From the NCBI GenBank assembly GCA_027485795.1, contig JAIXQK010000092.1, positions 1 to 63,055 on the forward strand: DNA of 63,055 nt, read 5' to 3'. A program made the translations under genes and the position numbers. This document shows positions 42,828 to 50,459 of the stretch, piece after piece. The notes under the pieces were generated by a model, which ran no database searches, was not told the DNA's origin, and saw only the letters and a program-made list of their open reading frames with translations. Position 1 is the first letter of the stretch; each line of letters starts with the position of its first letter. Origin of the DNA: Oxalobacteraceae bacterium (lineage in GTDB: Bacteria; Pseudomonadota; Gammaproteobacteria; Burkholderiales; Burkholderiaceae_D).

Positions 42828-43781
42828 CTATCGAACCCGACCTTCGGCTAAGGCACTGTTGATTAACTGCTCAAGCCGCGCTGCCTCTGCCTCATTGCCG
42901 TGGTACTTACCTTTGCGCACTTCGGTGTAGAACTGCGTTATTTGGGCCTGTGTAATTACAGGCTTACTAGTAGGTGCCGGGGCGACAGTTGCCGCGCTTT
43001 TTGGGCTTACGTGTTTATCCAGAGGGTCCGTCTTGGGAGCTTGTTCCTTGCGAGGTCCGATGTACGCATTAAAAACTGCCGCTACACGCTCAACATTGAG
43101 CTGCTGCTGCGCCAGTTGCAGAGCGTTTTGACGTGGTACTCCGTACACTGGGTCTTCCTCTGCCAACCAAGCCAAAAAGCCTTTGTCAGCATTGATTTGT
43201 TCCCACTCCGGCACTACACGAGTTAGACGGTCAAAGAAAGTCTGCTCTGCACTTACAGCCACTGTCTGGGATGTACCCTTTAGTTGGTCTGATAGCGCAG
43301 CAATCTTCGAGTCAATCTCGGCTACCTTTGCATCAATCGCCTGAGCCGCACGAGCAAGAGTTGCCTGTGAGACCCGTACTACCATATTCACAAGATCAGC
43401 CCCAAAGTCTTCAACATCTCTGGGTTCTGCCGCAATCTTTAGCTCTGGTGCTCGCTCTTTCTCAGCAGAAGCCTTATTCAGACGCTCTACAGCGGCTGAC
43501 AAATTAGCTTCCAAGGTCTTGACCTGTTCATGCAAACGAGGAACCTCATTCGAGTATTTCCCTTGCAAAACCCGATACTTATGCTCGAAGTCCTCAGCGG
43601 GCTTCTGTGCTACCTGAACCTGCGGTTGCGGCTCAGCCTGCTTCACTGGCTCAGGTGCTTCCGTAATAACCTGCTCTACTTGCTCTGGCGCACCTTGTGG
43701 TGCGTTAATAGTGGCAAGCGTTGCCTCGGCTGCGGCTAACTGGTCCTGAACTTGTTTTGGCAAACTGCTACTCATACTCAA
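42828..43781 (-). CDS. Capsid scaffold protein
   Basis: The 317-residue protein is highly charged and helical with Gln/Pro/Glu-rich ends. A coiled coil lies at about residues 68-110 (HKYRVLQGKYSNEVPRLHEQ and onward), and a basic C-terminal helix ends GRVR. Its place directly before the major capsid gene and the basic C-terminus fit a procapsid scaffold. No protease motif is seen. Confidence 0.8.
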   Translation of the reverse strand: MSMSSSLPKQVQDQLAAAEATLATINAPQGAPEQVEQVITEAPEPVKQAEPQPQVQVAQKPAEDFEHKYRVLQGKYSNEVPRLHEQVKTLEANLSAAVERLNKASAEKERAPELKIAAEPRDVEDFGADLVNMVVRVSQATLARAAQAIDAKVAEIDSKIAALSDQLKGTSQTVAVSAEQTFFDRLTRVVPEWEQINADKGFLAWLAEEDPVYGVPRQNALQLAQQQLNVERVAAVFNAYIGPRKEQAPKTDPLDKHVSPKSAATVAPAPTSKPVITQAQITQFYTEVRKGKYHGNEAEAARLEQLINSALAEGRVR

Positions 43782-43820
43782 ACTCCTAAGCCCTATTGGG
43801 GTTTTTAGGTTAATAAATGC

Positions 43821-43838
43821 TAACGTGCTTACACGTTA
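43821..43838 (-). promoter_or_regulatory. Complete 18-bp operator palindrome before the scaffold gene
   Basis: TAACGTG-CTTA-CACGTTA on the plus strand is a perfect 7-bp inverted repeat around CTTA (TAAG in the direction of transcription). It overlaps the stop codon of the 76-residue gene and lies 40 bases before the scaffold ATG. A -10-like TTTATT follows, but no good -35 is visible, so a promoter here would need help or is weak. Confidence 0.7.
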
Positions 43839-44066
43839 GCGGTGAAAACTATTTTCCCGGCGCATCAAGGCAGCAGGGGCATCGTCCAGCAACTTGAGCA
43901 TTTTCTGCAGTATTCCTACACGCCCTTGGGCGCGTCTGATCTGCTCGATATCCAACGCTTGGGACAACACGGCAAAGTCATCAGCGATTTCGTGCTCTAC
44001 CCACTCCCGGAACGCAGAATTCCGTGAGAGCGTAGTGAACAGTTCAACCTCGTCGATTTTTGCCAT
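43836..44066 (-). CDS. Small head-region protein
   Basis: The 76-residue, mostly helical protein starts MAKIDEVELFTTLSRNSAFR and has DIEQIRRAQGRVGILQKMLK. Short helical proteins at this place between portal and scaffold are widespread in podoviruses. Function unknown. The start codon lies only a few bases from an operator variant, so it may be translated from a very short leader or from portal read-through. Confidence 0.65.
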   Translation of the reverse strand: MAKIDEVELFTTLSRNSAFREWVEHEIADDFAVLSQALDIEQIRRAQGRVGILQKMLKLLDDAPAALMRRENSFHR

Positions 44067-44068
44067 GC

Positions 44069-44086
44069 TTACATGCTAACACGTAA
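44069..44086 (-). promoter_or_regulatory. Variant operator dyad upstream of the 76-residue gene
   Basis: TTACATG-CTAA-CACGTAA keeps the dyad geometry, with TTAC arms and a TTAG centre in the direction of transcription. TTGACA lies at 44097-44102 (minus strand), but the -10 (TTAGCA) is poor. It is probably part of the motif family, although a divergent member. Confidence 0.5.
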
Positions 44087-44104
44087 TTTGACGTTTTGTC
44101 AACA

Positions 44105-46249
44105 TTATTGCGGTTGCGGCGAGAAATTGTCAGTTATTGGCGCTCCATCTGCGAGCTGTTGTCCACTCTGGGGACCTGTGAGCGCCTGTTGACCCTGTGG
44201 CTGACCCGCAGGGGGCTGCCCTTGCATCATGCCCTGCTGCGCCATCGCTGCCATCTGTGCTTTGAGTTTCATGACAGACAGTGGAGGTACCACAGTGTCG
44301 GGGTCCATGTTCAGGTTCTTAGCGGCTTCGCGCAGAATAGCTGCCCTACCCTCAATACCCACAATCTGAGCGTCCATCGGGTTAGCCGTCATCTGGAGGA
44401 ACTGCAGACGCGCTTGGTTAGCTGCTTCTTTGACCTGCAAACTCAGAGCGCCTCTAGGCACAATACTCAGGTCGCCTTGGAACTCTACCTCTGGGTCGTA
44501 CTGCATCTTCCAATCAAAAAGGCGCTTCAAAACCTTCTCAGTTACGTGTATGTCTATGCTAGACACCAAAGACTTAATCACCTTGCTAGCATTGCCCACC
44601 ATCATGGACAACCCCGAGGCGGTACGCCCTGCCCCCGGAGTCCCCTCGGTGCCTGTCATGTAGCGAGGAATGCCGCTGTACTCGTCGGCCATCAAACTGA
44701 ACTTCTCATACACACCCATCAGCTCGTTGGCGTTGCTCGTTGGCTGGAAGAAGCTAATAGGCGCGGAATTAGACCCCATCGGGTCGTTCACAAACTGCCA
44801 GAGCTTCCACGGATACATCTCCGTAATCTCCTCACCCGTGGGCAAGCGGTCAATGTTTATGGCTACCTGTGGACCTGACGAAATACCCAAGTTGTTAGCC
44901 AGCGCCCGTGCAGCCGCGTTACACATCGACTGACAGTCCTGAATCAAGTCATACAGACTGTTATGCCAGAACGCCCCCGGAACACGGCTATAGCCGTCAG
45001 CATAGTACGGGCGACGTGCCAGAGGGTCAGGGTTAATAACTGCTTTGATGACGTGCCCGCCAATCAGCCAAGCCTCAACCTCGTATTCCTTAGAGTCGTC
45101 CTCTACGTCCTCCATGCCCCATTCACGCAACATCTTGCCGGAGACAGAACCCCAGTATTGCAGTGCGTCAATCAGGTCAGTGTGGGTAGCCCCGATAGCA
45201 GGAATCCGACCCTCCGCTTGGTCTTTCTGAACGTCAATAGACAACCATTCCTTCAAGCCGCCGTTGCCATGCTGGTCCAAAACCGAGCGTATAGCGTCCT
45301 CGTTGTAACCATCTACGCCAATCATGGCGCTCAGATCAGCGCGGCTCAGGCGGTGGCGTTCAATCAGATACGCATCATCCACTGACTTACTGTGCGGAGC
45401 AGGGTAAATCATGAAGGGATCAACACGCTCCCAGAGCAATTTCTTCAACACCTTCACAGTGGCTTTAGAGCCACCTTGTGGTTGTGGCTCCCATTTGAGC
45501 TGAGGCACGTTACGCACCACCGGACCCTTAATAAAGGCTGTTTTGAACACCGTCAGGTCGTCCAAAAACTCGTTCATAGCGTCTACATACCCGCCCTCAA
45601 CCAGACAGTCTTCCAGCATGATTTCGGCCTGCTTAGCCTCTCTGCGGGCAGACTCCATAATCTGAGACTCCATGCGGTCACGCGCATCAGCCATCAACTG
45701 GCGAATATCATCCACCGACATGGGCACACCGCTCATTTCTGCTTGTGTCGCAATCTCATGTATGCCCTGAACAATCTGACCAACAGCTTCCTGTGGTAAG
45801 TCCGGCTTGGGGCTAGGATTAACCGTCCACGGCTTCTCCATACCTGAGCCAATCAACACGTCGGTCAACAGCGCCTTAGCCTGACGTGCCTTGGTCGCAA
45901 ACAACATCATGTAAATCTGAGAACCACCCTGTGCTCGCAGCTTAGCTTCCATGTCGGGAGAATACCGTCCAGCACGGGCATTTACAGCCTCCAGCATGTC
46001 GCGTTCTACCGCTTGTTTGGCTGTCTTAGCATCTGCCCAGTGGCGTTGTATCAGCGCTGCAAGCTCTTGGACTACCGGCTGCGCTTGGTTCTCTGCTGCC
46101 CGCTGGATAGCTGCAGCCGTCGCCTCCTCAGCCAGCGTAACGCTCAAGGGTTTGACCGACATAATGCCGCCAATATTGATCTGCTTAGGAGCTGGACCTT
46201 GCGGCGCAGTGCCTACTGATGGGGGAATGGATAAGCCAAGAGGTTGCAT
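44105..46249 (-). CDS. Portal protein
   Basis: The 714-residue protein has the size and segments of P22/T7-class portals. SGAPF-like loops are replaced by RVPGAFWHNSLYDLIQDCQS, and PRYMTGTEGTPGAGRTASGL is a hallmark of podovirus portals. A C-terminal Gln/Pro/Met-rich barrel region (MAAMAQQGMMQGQPPAGQPQ) follows. Lying after TerL and before the scaffold, it forms the DNA channel and packaging motor dock. Confidence 0.9.
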   Translation of the reverse strand: MQPLGLSIPPSVGTAPQGPAPKQINIGGIMSVKPLSVTLAEEATAAAIQRAAENQAQPVVQELAALIQRHWADAKTAKQAVERDMLEAVNARAGRYSPDMEAKLRAQGGSQIYMMLFATKARQAKALLTDVLIGSGMEKPWTVNPSPKPDLPQEAVGQIVQGIHEIATQAEMSGVPMSVDDIRQLMADARDRMESQIMESARREAKQAEIMLEDCLVEGGYVDAMNEFLDDLTVFKTAFIKGPVVRNVPQLKWEPQPQGGSKATVKVLKKLLWERVDPFMIYPAPHSKSVDDAYLIERHRLSRADLSAMIGVDGYNEDAIRSVLDQHGNGGLKEWLSIDVQKDQAEGRIPAIGATHTDLIDALQYWGSVSGKMLREWGMEDVEDDSKEYEVEAWLIGGHVIKAVINPDPLARRPYYADGYSRVPGAFWHNSLYDLIQDCQSMCNAAARALANNLGISSGPQVAINIDRLPTGEEITEMYPWKLWQFVNDPMGSNSAPISFFQPTSNANELMGVYEKFSLMADEYSGIPRYMTGTEGTPGAGRTASGLSMMVGNASKVIKSLVSSIDIHVTEKVLKRLFDWKMQYDPEVEFQGDLSIVPRGALSLQVKEAANQARLQFLQMTANPMDAQIVGIEGRAAILREAAKNLNMDPDTVVPPLSVMKLKAQMAAMAQQGMMQGQPPAGQPQGQQALTGPQSGQQLADGAPITDNFSPQPQ

Positions 46250-46267
46250 AGCTGCGCCTAAAGTTAA

Positions 46268-46284
46268 ATGTCGCTGCGCGACAT
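46268..46284 (-). other. Perfect 5'-leader hairpin before the portal gene
   Basis: ATGTCGC-TGC-GCGACAT is a perfect 7-bp stem with a 3-base loop. It lies just downstream of the operator's -10-like TATCAT, so a transcript starting there would begin with this hairpin, which could protect the message 5' end. There is no T tract, so a terminator is unlikely. Confidence 0.5.
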
Positions 46285-46286
46285 GA

Positions 46287-46304
46287 TAACATGCTTACAC
46301 GTAA
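46287..46304 (-). promoter_or_regulatory. Operator dyad between TerL and portal
   Basis: On the minus strand it reads TTACGTG-TAAG-CATGTTA, followed by TATCAT with an upstream TG (extended -10-like). It overlaps the TerL stop codon (46295-46297). No good -35 is visible. Confidence 0.6.
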
Positions 46305-47746
46305 GCATACGAGGGTTTTGTTATAGCCCGTGCTGAGGACCTCTGCAAATACGCCCCTGTGCCATTGATGACAGCGTTGTAGTGCAGTGAAAAATACTGG
46401 GCAGCGTCAGCAAGGTGGCTAAAGTGGTTCTTCTCCGGCACCATTGACCCAGAACCTGACGCTGTTTTGCGGTACCTGTACCCCCACTCGAATCCGTTAA
46501 TGAGGTGTTTACAGCGCGGATCAATCAAAAACCCCGGTCCACCGTCAATTTGGCGGGCTAAAAGACCCTCAACCGCCCCAATTCGGGTCTCTGGGTTGTT
46601 CGTAGACCCCTTTATGACCTTAAAACCACGCCTTTGAACCACCTGTGCAATGGTCTGTTCATCGACCTGAGAGCGCTGAAAACAGGCTGGATCGAGCACA
46701 AAAAGCACATTTTCGGGTCTAAACATGGGGAAAACGTTGCGTAATTTAGGCACTAGCAGCCTATCTAGGAAGGTTTCCACCCCCATTGTGTCGTCCTCGG
46801 GCACAAAACACTCGTCAAACACGTTCACCCGCCCTCTAGCGTCCTGCTGACCAATCACTGCAGCCGCCTGCAAGCCGTTATCCATCCCCACAATCAGCGG
46901 ATTCAAGCTCTGACTGATGGGTTTCAGCTCGTCCTTAGCCACATGAAAGCTGCTTTTGAAGGTACTGCGGTACACGGGGTTGCCATACTCGCCCGGACCG
47001 TACATGTTCTTGATATAAACATCAATCCACGACGGCTGTTTACCCTGCACCAGATTCTCGTAGTAGTCGGGAGCTAAGTGCTCCACGTTCTCCGCGTCAG
47101 GATTCCAGCTACCGTCGTCCAGCATGGCTGGTGGCTGCATAAAAATCTCTGCTGTAGCAGGTGCGTTGGTCATGAACCCATGCCAGAACCCGCCTAGTGG
47201 GGGAGGGTTGGTAGAGCAGATCACTCCGGGGTAAGCGACACCCCCTGCAGCACGGCTAGGAAAACGAGCCACACGACCCTGCAAGCCGTTGAACACCGTT
47301 TCCTCGACCTCACGGGCTTCTTCCACCCACGCAGCCGAGCACTCGACCGACAGCAGGCGGCGCACGTCATCTGGGGTATCTGCAGCCATCATCATGAACT
47401 CACTGTGCACGATGGACTGGTCAGACAGCCTGAACTTAATCTCAAACGTATTGTCCGTGAGCCTCCAGTGACCCAACGGATACCCGCCTAGCTTGGTGGG
47501 CAGTTCTACAAACCACGTATCGAGCAACGGCTTGATCGTCGTCTTGAGCTGCTGCATCGTGTTACGCAGGATGATGAATTTGGTACGCCTCTCACCACCA
47601 AAGTTGGTCTGGTTGATAGCCCGGTTGAGCATATCAATGAGCGCTACAGTGGACTTACCGCCACCTACGGGACCGCAGATTAGCTTGAGGTACTTGCGTG
47701 ACTGGAGGAACCTTTCCCCTGTGGGACCCGGTTTGTAGTTAAGCAT
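46295..47746 (-). CDS. terL: Terminase large subunit
   Basis: The 483-residue protein has Walker A GPVGGGKST (25-33), a Walker B ending AAWVEEAREV and a C-terminal RNase H-like nuclease. The nuclease shows IVGMDNGLQAAAVIGQ, VLFVLDPACF and HLADAAQYFS with the expected acidic residues. It packages DNA and cuts it at start and end. The start overlaps the TerS gene by eight bases. Confidence 0.95.
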   Translation of the reverse strand: MLNYKPGPTGERFLQSRKYLKLICGPVGGGKSTVALIDMLNRAINQTNFGGERRTKFIILRNTMQQLKTTIKPLLDTWFVELPTKLGGYPLGHWRLTDNTFEIKFRLSDQSIVHSEFMMMAADTPDDVRRLLSVECSAAWVEEAREVEETVFNGLQGRVARFPSRAAGGVAYPGVICSTNPPPLGGFWHGFMTNAPATAEIFMQPPAMLDDGSWNPDAENVEHLAPDYYENLVQGKQPSWIDVYIKNMYGPGEYGNPVYRSTFKSSFHVAKDELKPISQSLNPLIVGMDNGLQAAAVIGQQDARGRVNVFDECFVPEDDTMGVETFLDRLLVPKLRNVFPMFRPENVLFVLDPACFQRSQVDEQTIAQVVQRRGFKVIKGSTNNPETRIGAVEGLLARQIDGGPGFLIDPRCKHLINGFEWGYRYRKTASGSGSMVPEKNHFSHLADAAQYFSLHYNAVINGTGAYLQRSSARAITKPSYAYV

Positions 47747-48101
47747 CGGGTTCCTCTAGATCGGCATTGATCGCCATTAGCTGGCTTGGGGATAGCACAG
47801 GTAGGTTCTCTACGGCATCAATAGTGACCGGAGCTTTGACGGACTCGACCTGTACGGCACCACCATTGATGATGAAGTTAAACACCGGCAGGTTATCTGC
47901 TGCGTCTTTTTTGTTGTCCACCTTCCACCCGAGAGCATCGACACCGAATGCCACCATTTTGCGGAGTTGCTCGGGGTCACGGCTACCGTGGATTACATCT
48001 TGAAGGTCGCTTAACGCTCTAAACGTGACGAGCTTTAGCGACTCAAGGAACGCTTCCTTTTCGGTATCGGTCTGCTGTGTTGTGGCGGGAAGTGTAGTCA
48101 T
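47739..48101 (-). CDS. Putative terminase small subunit
   Basis: The 120-residue protein is mostly helical, with AFLESLKLVTFRALSDLQDV and a C-terminal beta/acidic segment ending LEEPDA. It is the first late gene, overlaps terL by eight bases and has its own promoter. Size and position fit TerS; no specific HTH family is recognised. Confidence 0.65.
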   Translation of the reverse strand: MTTLPATTQQTDTEKEAFLESLKLVTFRALSDLQDVIHGSRDPEQLRKMVAFGVDALGWKVDNKKDAADNLPVFNFIINGGAVQVESVKAPVTIDAVENLPVLSPSQLMAINADLEEPDA

Positions 48102-48108
48102 GGGGCGT

Positions 48109-48137
48109 ATTTTATGCTTACGTGCTTACTTATGCAA
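48109..48137 (-). promoter_or_regulatory. Late-arm promoter with operator motif (terminase)
   Basis: Minus strand: -35 TTGCAT (48132-48137), a 17-bp spacer AAGTAAGCACGTAAGCA carrying the motif, and -10 TAAAAT (48109-48114). The start point falls only a few bases before the TerS ATG (48101), implying a short or near-leaderless message. It would launch the whole minus-strand arm. Confidence 0.72.
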
Positions 48138-48208
48138 GCTGAGGGGGACGGTGTTAGCTCAGTTGACGTTAAGTTTTGAAAATTGGGTTCCACTCAGAGC
48201 GGGACTTA

Positions 48209-48270
48209 AGGCCCCACCCCCCGCCGCCACTGCGCTTGTCCCACCCCCCCTACCCCCCTGCCAGCCCAAA
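48209..48270 (-). other. G-quadruplex-type tract in the inter-arm region
   Basis: The minus strand has runs of 6, 7, 3, 6 and 4 guanines within about 60 bases, enough for at least one G3+ quadruplex. It lies 70 bp upstream of the terminase promoter in the gene-free region between the two transcription arms. A role in origin firing, packaging-site recognition or polymerase pausing is possible. No gene is seen in 48138-48926. Confidence 0.6.
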
Positions 48271-48307
48271 AGTGCCTATTTTTTAAGCAGATTAAGGTCA
48301 AATGGTT

Positions 48308-48430
48308 GACGCTATCCATAGGGTGAAGGAAGGCTCATCGTAGCGTCCTGACTAGGCTCGGTAACGGGTCAAAGCCTAGCGGCTTGCCACAGCGTGTAGT
48401 TTGTGGCATTGAGTAACGTGTAGTCTACTC
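48308..48430 (+). ncRNA. Chain of stem-loops in gene-free region (candidate structured RNA or origin)
   Basis: Consecutive inverted repeats are GACGCTA/TAGCGTC (48308-48314, 48341-48347), CTAGGCT/AGCCTAG (48352-48358, 48373-48379), GCCACA/TGTGGC (48386-48391, 48402-48407) and GAGTA/TACTC (48411-48415, 48426-48430). More weak stems follow to about 48610. None overlaps a credible reading frame. Four adjacent stems in 123 bases suggest a folded RNA or a protein-binding DNA region. The strand, promoter and function are not known. The TAACGTGTAG stretch at 48413-48422 resembles half an operator. Confidence 0.4.
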
Positions 48431-48763
48431 ACCGCATATAGGGGCTGTAGTCGTTCATTAACAACATATTAAAGCCTCTTGCATTGTGTGCAAACACCTT
48501 GCAGGACGTAGCAGACGATTGTTACCCAGTCAAGATGCAATCATTTGGTCTTATAGGGGCTGGCAAGCCACACACATTCAATGCTGGACATTGCGTGTAT
48601 GTGGGACACCTTGGCGGCTGGAATTGAAATCCGAATGTAATAAATGCACTTGAATGACGGGACATAGACTGCGAGGGTAAACCGACATGAAGGAACCCTA
48701 GACACGATACCAACGATATGGGTCGTATATTTTCCTAGCGGGTAACTGCTGGAATAGTTTTGA

Positions 48764-48785
48764 CACGGTTTGTAGAGTAACCGTG
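48764..48785 (+). promoter_or_regulatory. Inverted repeat with TTGACA in the early leader
   Basis: CACGGTT/AACCGTG (48764-48770, 48779-48785) overlaps a TTGACA at 48760-48765. No good -10 lies 17 bp downstream. It could be an operator for early transcription of the 48927 gene. Confidence 0.35.
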
Positions 48786-48833
48786 TGCCGATAACCCTCG
48801 GTGCAAATAAGGCGCCCTCCTTGGGGCGATAGA

Positions 48834-48856
48834 AAACCCTCTATTCGAGGGGGTTT
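48834..48856 (+). other. Leader hairpin before the 48927 gene
   Basis: AAACCCTCT pairs with the following GAGGGGGTTT side, about nine pairs including one G-T, with a five-base loop and a short T run. It could be a weak terminator or leader structure 70 bases upstream of the first plus-strand gene. Confidence 0.45.
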
Positions 48857-48926
48857 GAATGTAGGCATTGCTTCCAGTGTCTACACCAAAGCCTATTTAC
48901 TTACTTACTTATTTTTGGAGTTCACT

Positions 48927-49343
48927 ATGACCGAAGTTACCAACTTTTTTACAACCTTACAACCCGTTTCTTACTCGACAAAGGCGGGTAAGCAAAAAAC
49001 CGCCCATAACGAAATTTCGCAGGCACTTATGCCAGCGGCAATCAGGAAAGCGCAGGCTTCCAGCCAAGCGCTGGAATCTCTAAAGCGGGGCGTGTATCGC
49101 CCCACACTGGCGGCTATTGCCGGGCTAATGACCAAAGGGGACATTAAGTCCCTCAAATCATTCGGCGTTATGCCGAGCGACAACCCTACCAAGAAAGAGG
49201 TGGTTCACTTTCTGAACTGCATCGCCACGAACTGGAGTGAAGCCAAAGGCGAGAAAGCCGCACAAGCGGCATTGTGCCGCGAATTTGTTAAGTGGACTGA
49301 GGCTAAGCCAGTACAGCAGGCTGAGGCTGCAATAGCGGCATAA
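48927..49343 (+). CDS. First gene of the early arm, unknown function
   Basis: The 138-residue protein is taken from the ATG at 48927 with GGAG seven bases upstream; the frame is open further upstream but without a start signal. It is helical and basic (YSTKAGKQKTAHNEISQALM, then AIRKAQASSQALESLKRGVY). It ends in an Ala-rich helix. It has its own TTACTTACTT-type leader and a terminator directly behind it, so it is expressed as a single unit. Its placement next to the CTAG array makes it a candidate array-binding protein, which is speculative. Confidence 0.65.
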   Translation: MTEVTNFFTTLQPVSYSTKAGKQKTAHNEISQALMPAAIRKAQASSQALESLKRGVYRPTLAAIAGLMTKGDIKSLKSFGVMPSDNPTKKEVVHFLNCIATNWSEAKGEKAAQAALCREFVKWTEAKPVQQAEAAIAA

Positions 49344-49350
49344 GGGTATG

Positions 49351-49374
49351 GGCACTCGCTAGAGTGCCTAAAAA
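49351..49374 (+). terminator. Terminator after the 48927 gene
   Basis: A perfect stem GGCACTC-GCTA-GAGTGCC (49351-49368) is followed by TAAAAA on this strand. The T tract is absent on the plus strand, so it is better regarded as a strong hairpin or an incomplete terminator. It lies eight bases behind the stop codon. Confidence 0.5.
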
Positions 49375-49384
49375 CGCACGATTT

Positions 49385-49750
49385 CTAGATAATCTAGGTA
49401 GAAAAATTACTAGCTTTTCTAGAACGTGTCTTTTTGGGCACTATTGTGCACTATTGTGGAAACAATAGTCACTTTAGTTAAGTAAGATAATCTAGTAAAT
49501 CTAGTAATACTAGTAAATATAGGCATTTTAAGATAAGCAGAAATATTAGATTTCATAAAACCTAGGGTAAACCCTAGGTAGGCTCTAAAATACGTTTCTA
49601 ATATTCTTGCTTATCGTTTGAAACCTAGGATTACTAGCTTAACTAGGATTTCTAAGGGTAAACCCTTATGGTTTTAGCCCACTTAGTGTCATCTGGGTGT
49701 CCAACTACTAGATTAACTAGAATTCTAGAAAATCTAGGTGCCGACCCTAG
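49385..49750. repeat. CTAG array, mostly 9-bp periodic (candidate origin or partition/operator array)
   Basis: Seventeen CTAG tetramers start at 49385, 49394, 49410, 49419, 49492, 49501, 49510, 49562, 49574, 49625, 49634, 49643, 49708, 49717, 49725, 49734 and 49747. Most neighbours are exactly nine bases apart, giving CTAG-N5 units with AT-rich spacers arranged in clusters of two to four. The region is gene-free and AT-rich and carries palindromes ACTATTGT-GGAA-ACAATAGT (49450-49469), ACCTAGGGT-AA-ACCCTAGGT (49560-49579) and TAAGGGT-AA-ACCCTTA (49653-49668). Tandem tetramer half-sites of this kind are bound cooperatively by small repressors or initiators. No reading frame of note exists in 49344-49868. 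Confidence 0.8.
49532..49615. repeat. Nested long inverted repeat within the CTAG array
   Basis: A 19-bp arm, 49532-49550 (starting GATAAGCAGAAATATTAGA), pairs with 49597-49615 with two adjacent mismatches. It encloses the perfect 9-bp palindrome at 49560-49579. The two-tier structure could extrude as a cruciform or fold as an RNA. Confidence 0.75.
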
Positions 49751-49764
49751 CAACCCCGTTCCCC

Positions 49765-49797
49765 AAGCCACTGCCTAAACCTCGGTGGCTTTTTCGT
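49765..49797 (+). terminator. Terminator at the right edge of the CTAG array
   Basis: The stem AAGCCAC/GTGGCTT (49765-49771, 49785-49791) is followed by TTTTCG. No protein gene ends upstream within 400 bases. If it is used, it must end a non-coding transcript that starts inside the array or reads through from 49343. Confidence 0.7.
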
Positions 49798-49868
49798 TTC
49801 CGTATCAAAAACTGATGCGGTAATTCCTGTGCCGTAACAGGCACCACTTAATCACTTAGGAAGTCAAA

Positions 49869-50459
49869 ATGAAAATCGTTTTCAAACTTAACCGTGAGCA
49901 GGCGGCTCGTGCCGCTGCGCTCGTATCGAGAGTAGCGGCTGAGATAGCCGCATCTGTAGAGTGGGTTGAGGAGTACAACAGTTCTTGGCACTTGGTGGAG
50001 GCTGGCAACCTCCACGCCATCTACCTGCAGCAAAACAACAGCAACCAGCACTTAGCTCTGGATAAGTGGAATTACCTCACCTACCGAGGTGAGCGTTGCC
50101 CCTTTGTGTGTGACGGTGCGCGGTGCAACCTGATGGAAATCCTGTCAGGTGACAGGACGAGCACAGAGTACGAAAGATTCGTACCCGCTGAGTACGAAAC
50201 ATCCGACACCCGCCTCATGTGGTGGGAAACACTGAGCGACTATATGCTCACACGTGCCACGCTGCCTGAACGGGCAGCACACATGCTGGCAACGGCAGAC
50301 CGCCACGGTCTGCCTTGCATCCCAACGCTGGAGAACATGCTGGGCGTAAAGCTCAGCAAAAATGTGAGGGCGCTATATGCGTCTTATGACAGCAGCCTAG
50401 CAACACTGTTGGCGGCGCTCGTAGAGCGCTCAGTAAAAGACAACGGAGCGCTAGCATGA
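49869..50459 (+). CDS. Early protein of unknown function
   Basis: The 196-residue protein has a helical N-terminus (LNREQAARAAALVSRVAAEI) and a beta/aromatic middle with two Cys (ERCPFVCDGARCNLMEIL, three Cys in all). A helical C-terminal half follows. Leader hairpins CCTGT/ACAGG and CCG-ATC/GAT-CGG lie before its start. It is followed by two genes joined through ATGA overlaps. No family recognised. Confidence 0.65.
   Translation: MKIVFKLNREQAARAAALVSRVAAEIAASVEWVEEYNSSWHLVEAGNLHAIYLQQNNSNQHLALDKWNYLTYRGERCPFVCDGARCNLMEILSGDRTSTEYERFVPAEYETSDTRLMWWETLSDYMLTRATLPERAAHMLATADRHGLPCIPTLENMLGVKLSKNVRALYASYDSSLATLLAALVERSVKDNGALA

Noticed and set aside
43770-43815. Terminator on the plus strand upstream of scaffold
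   Set aside because: CCTAA...TTAGG pairing is interrupted and no plus-strand gene ends nearby.
48541-48660. Possible tRNA in the gene-free region
   Set aside because: A GGAATTGAAATCC-like stretch recalls a T-arm, but the invariant TTC is missing and no matching acceptor and anticodon stems were found. No tRNA was seen elsewhere in the window.
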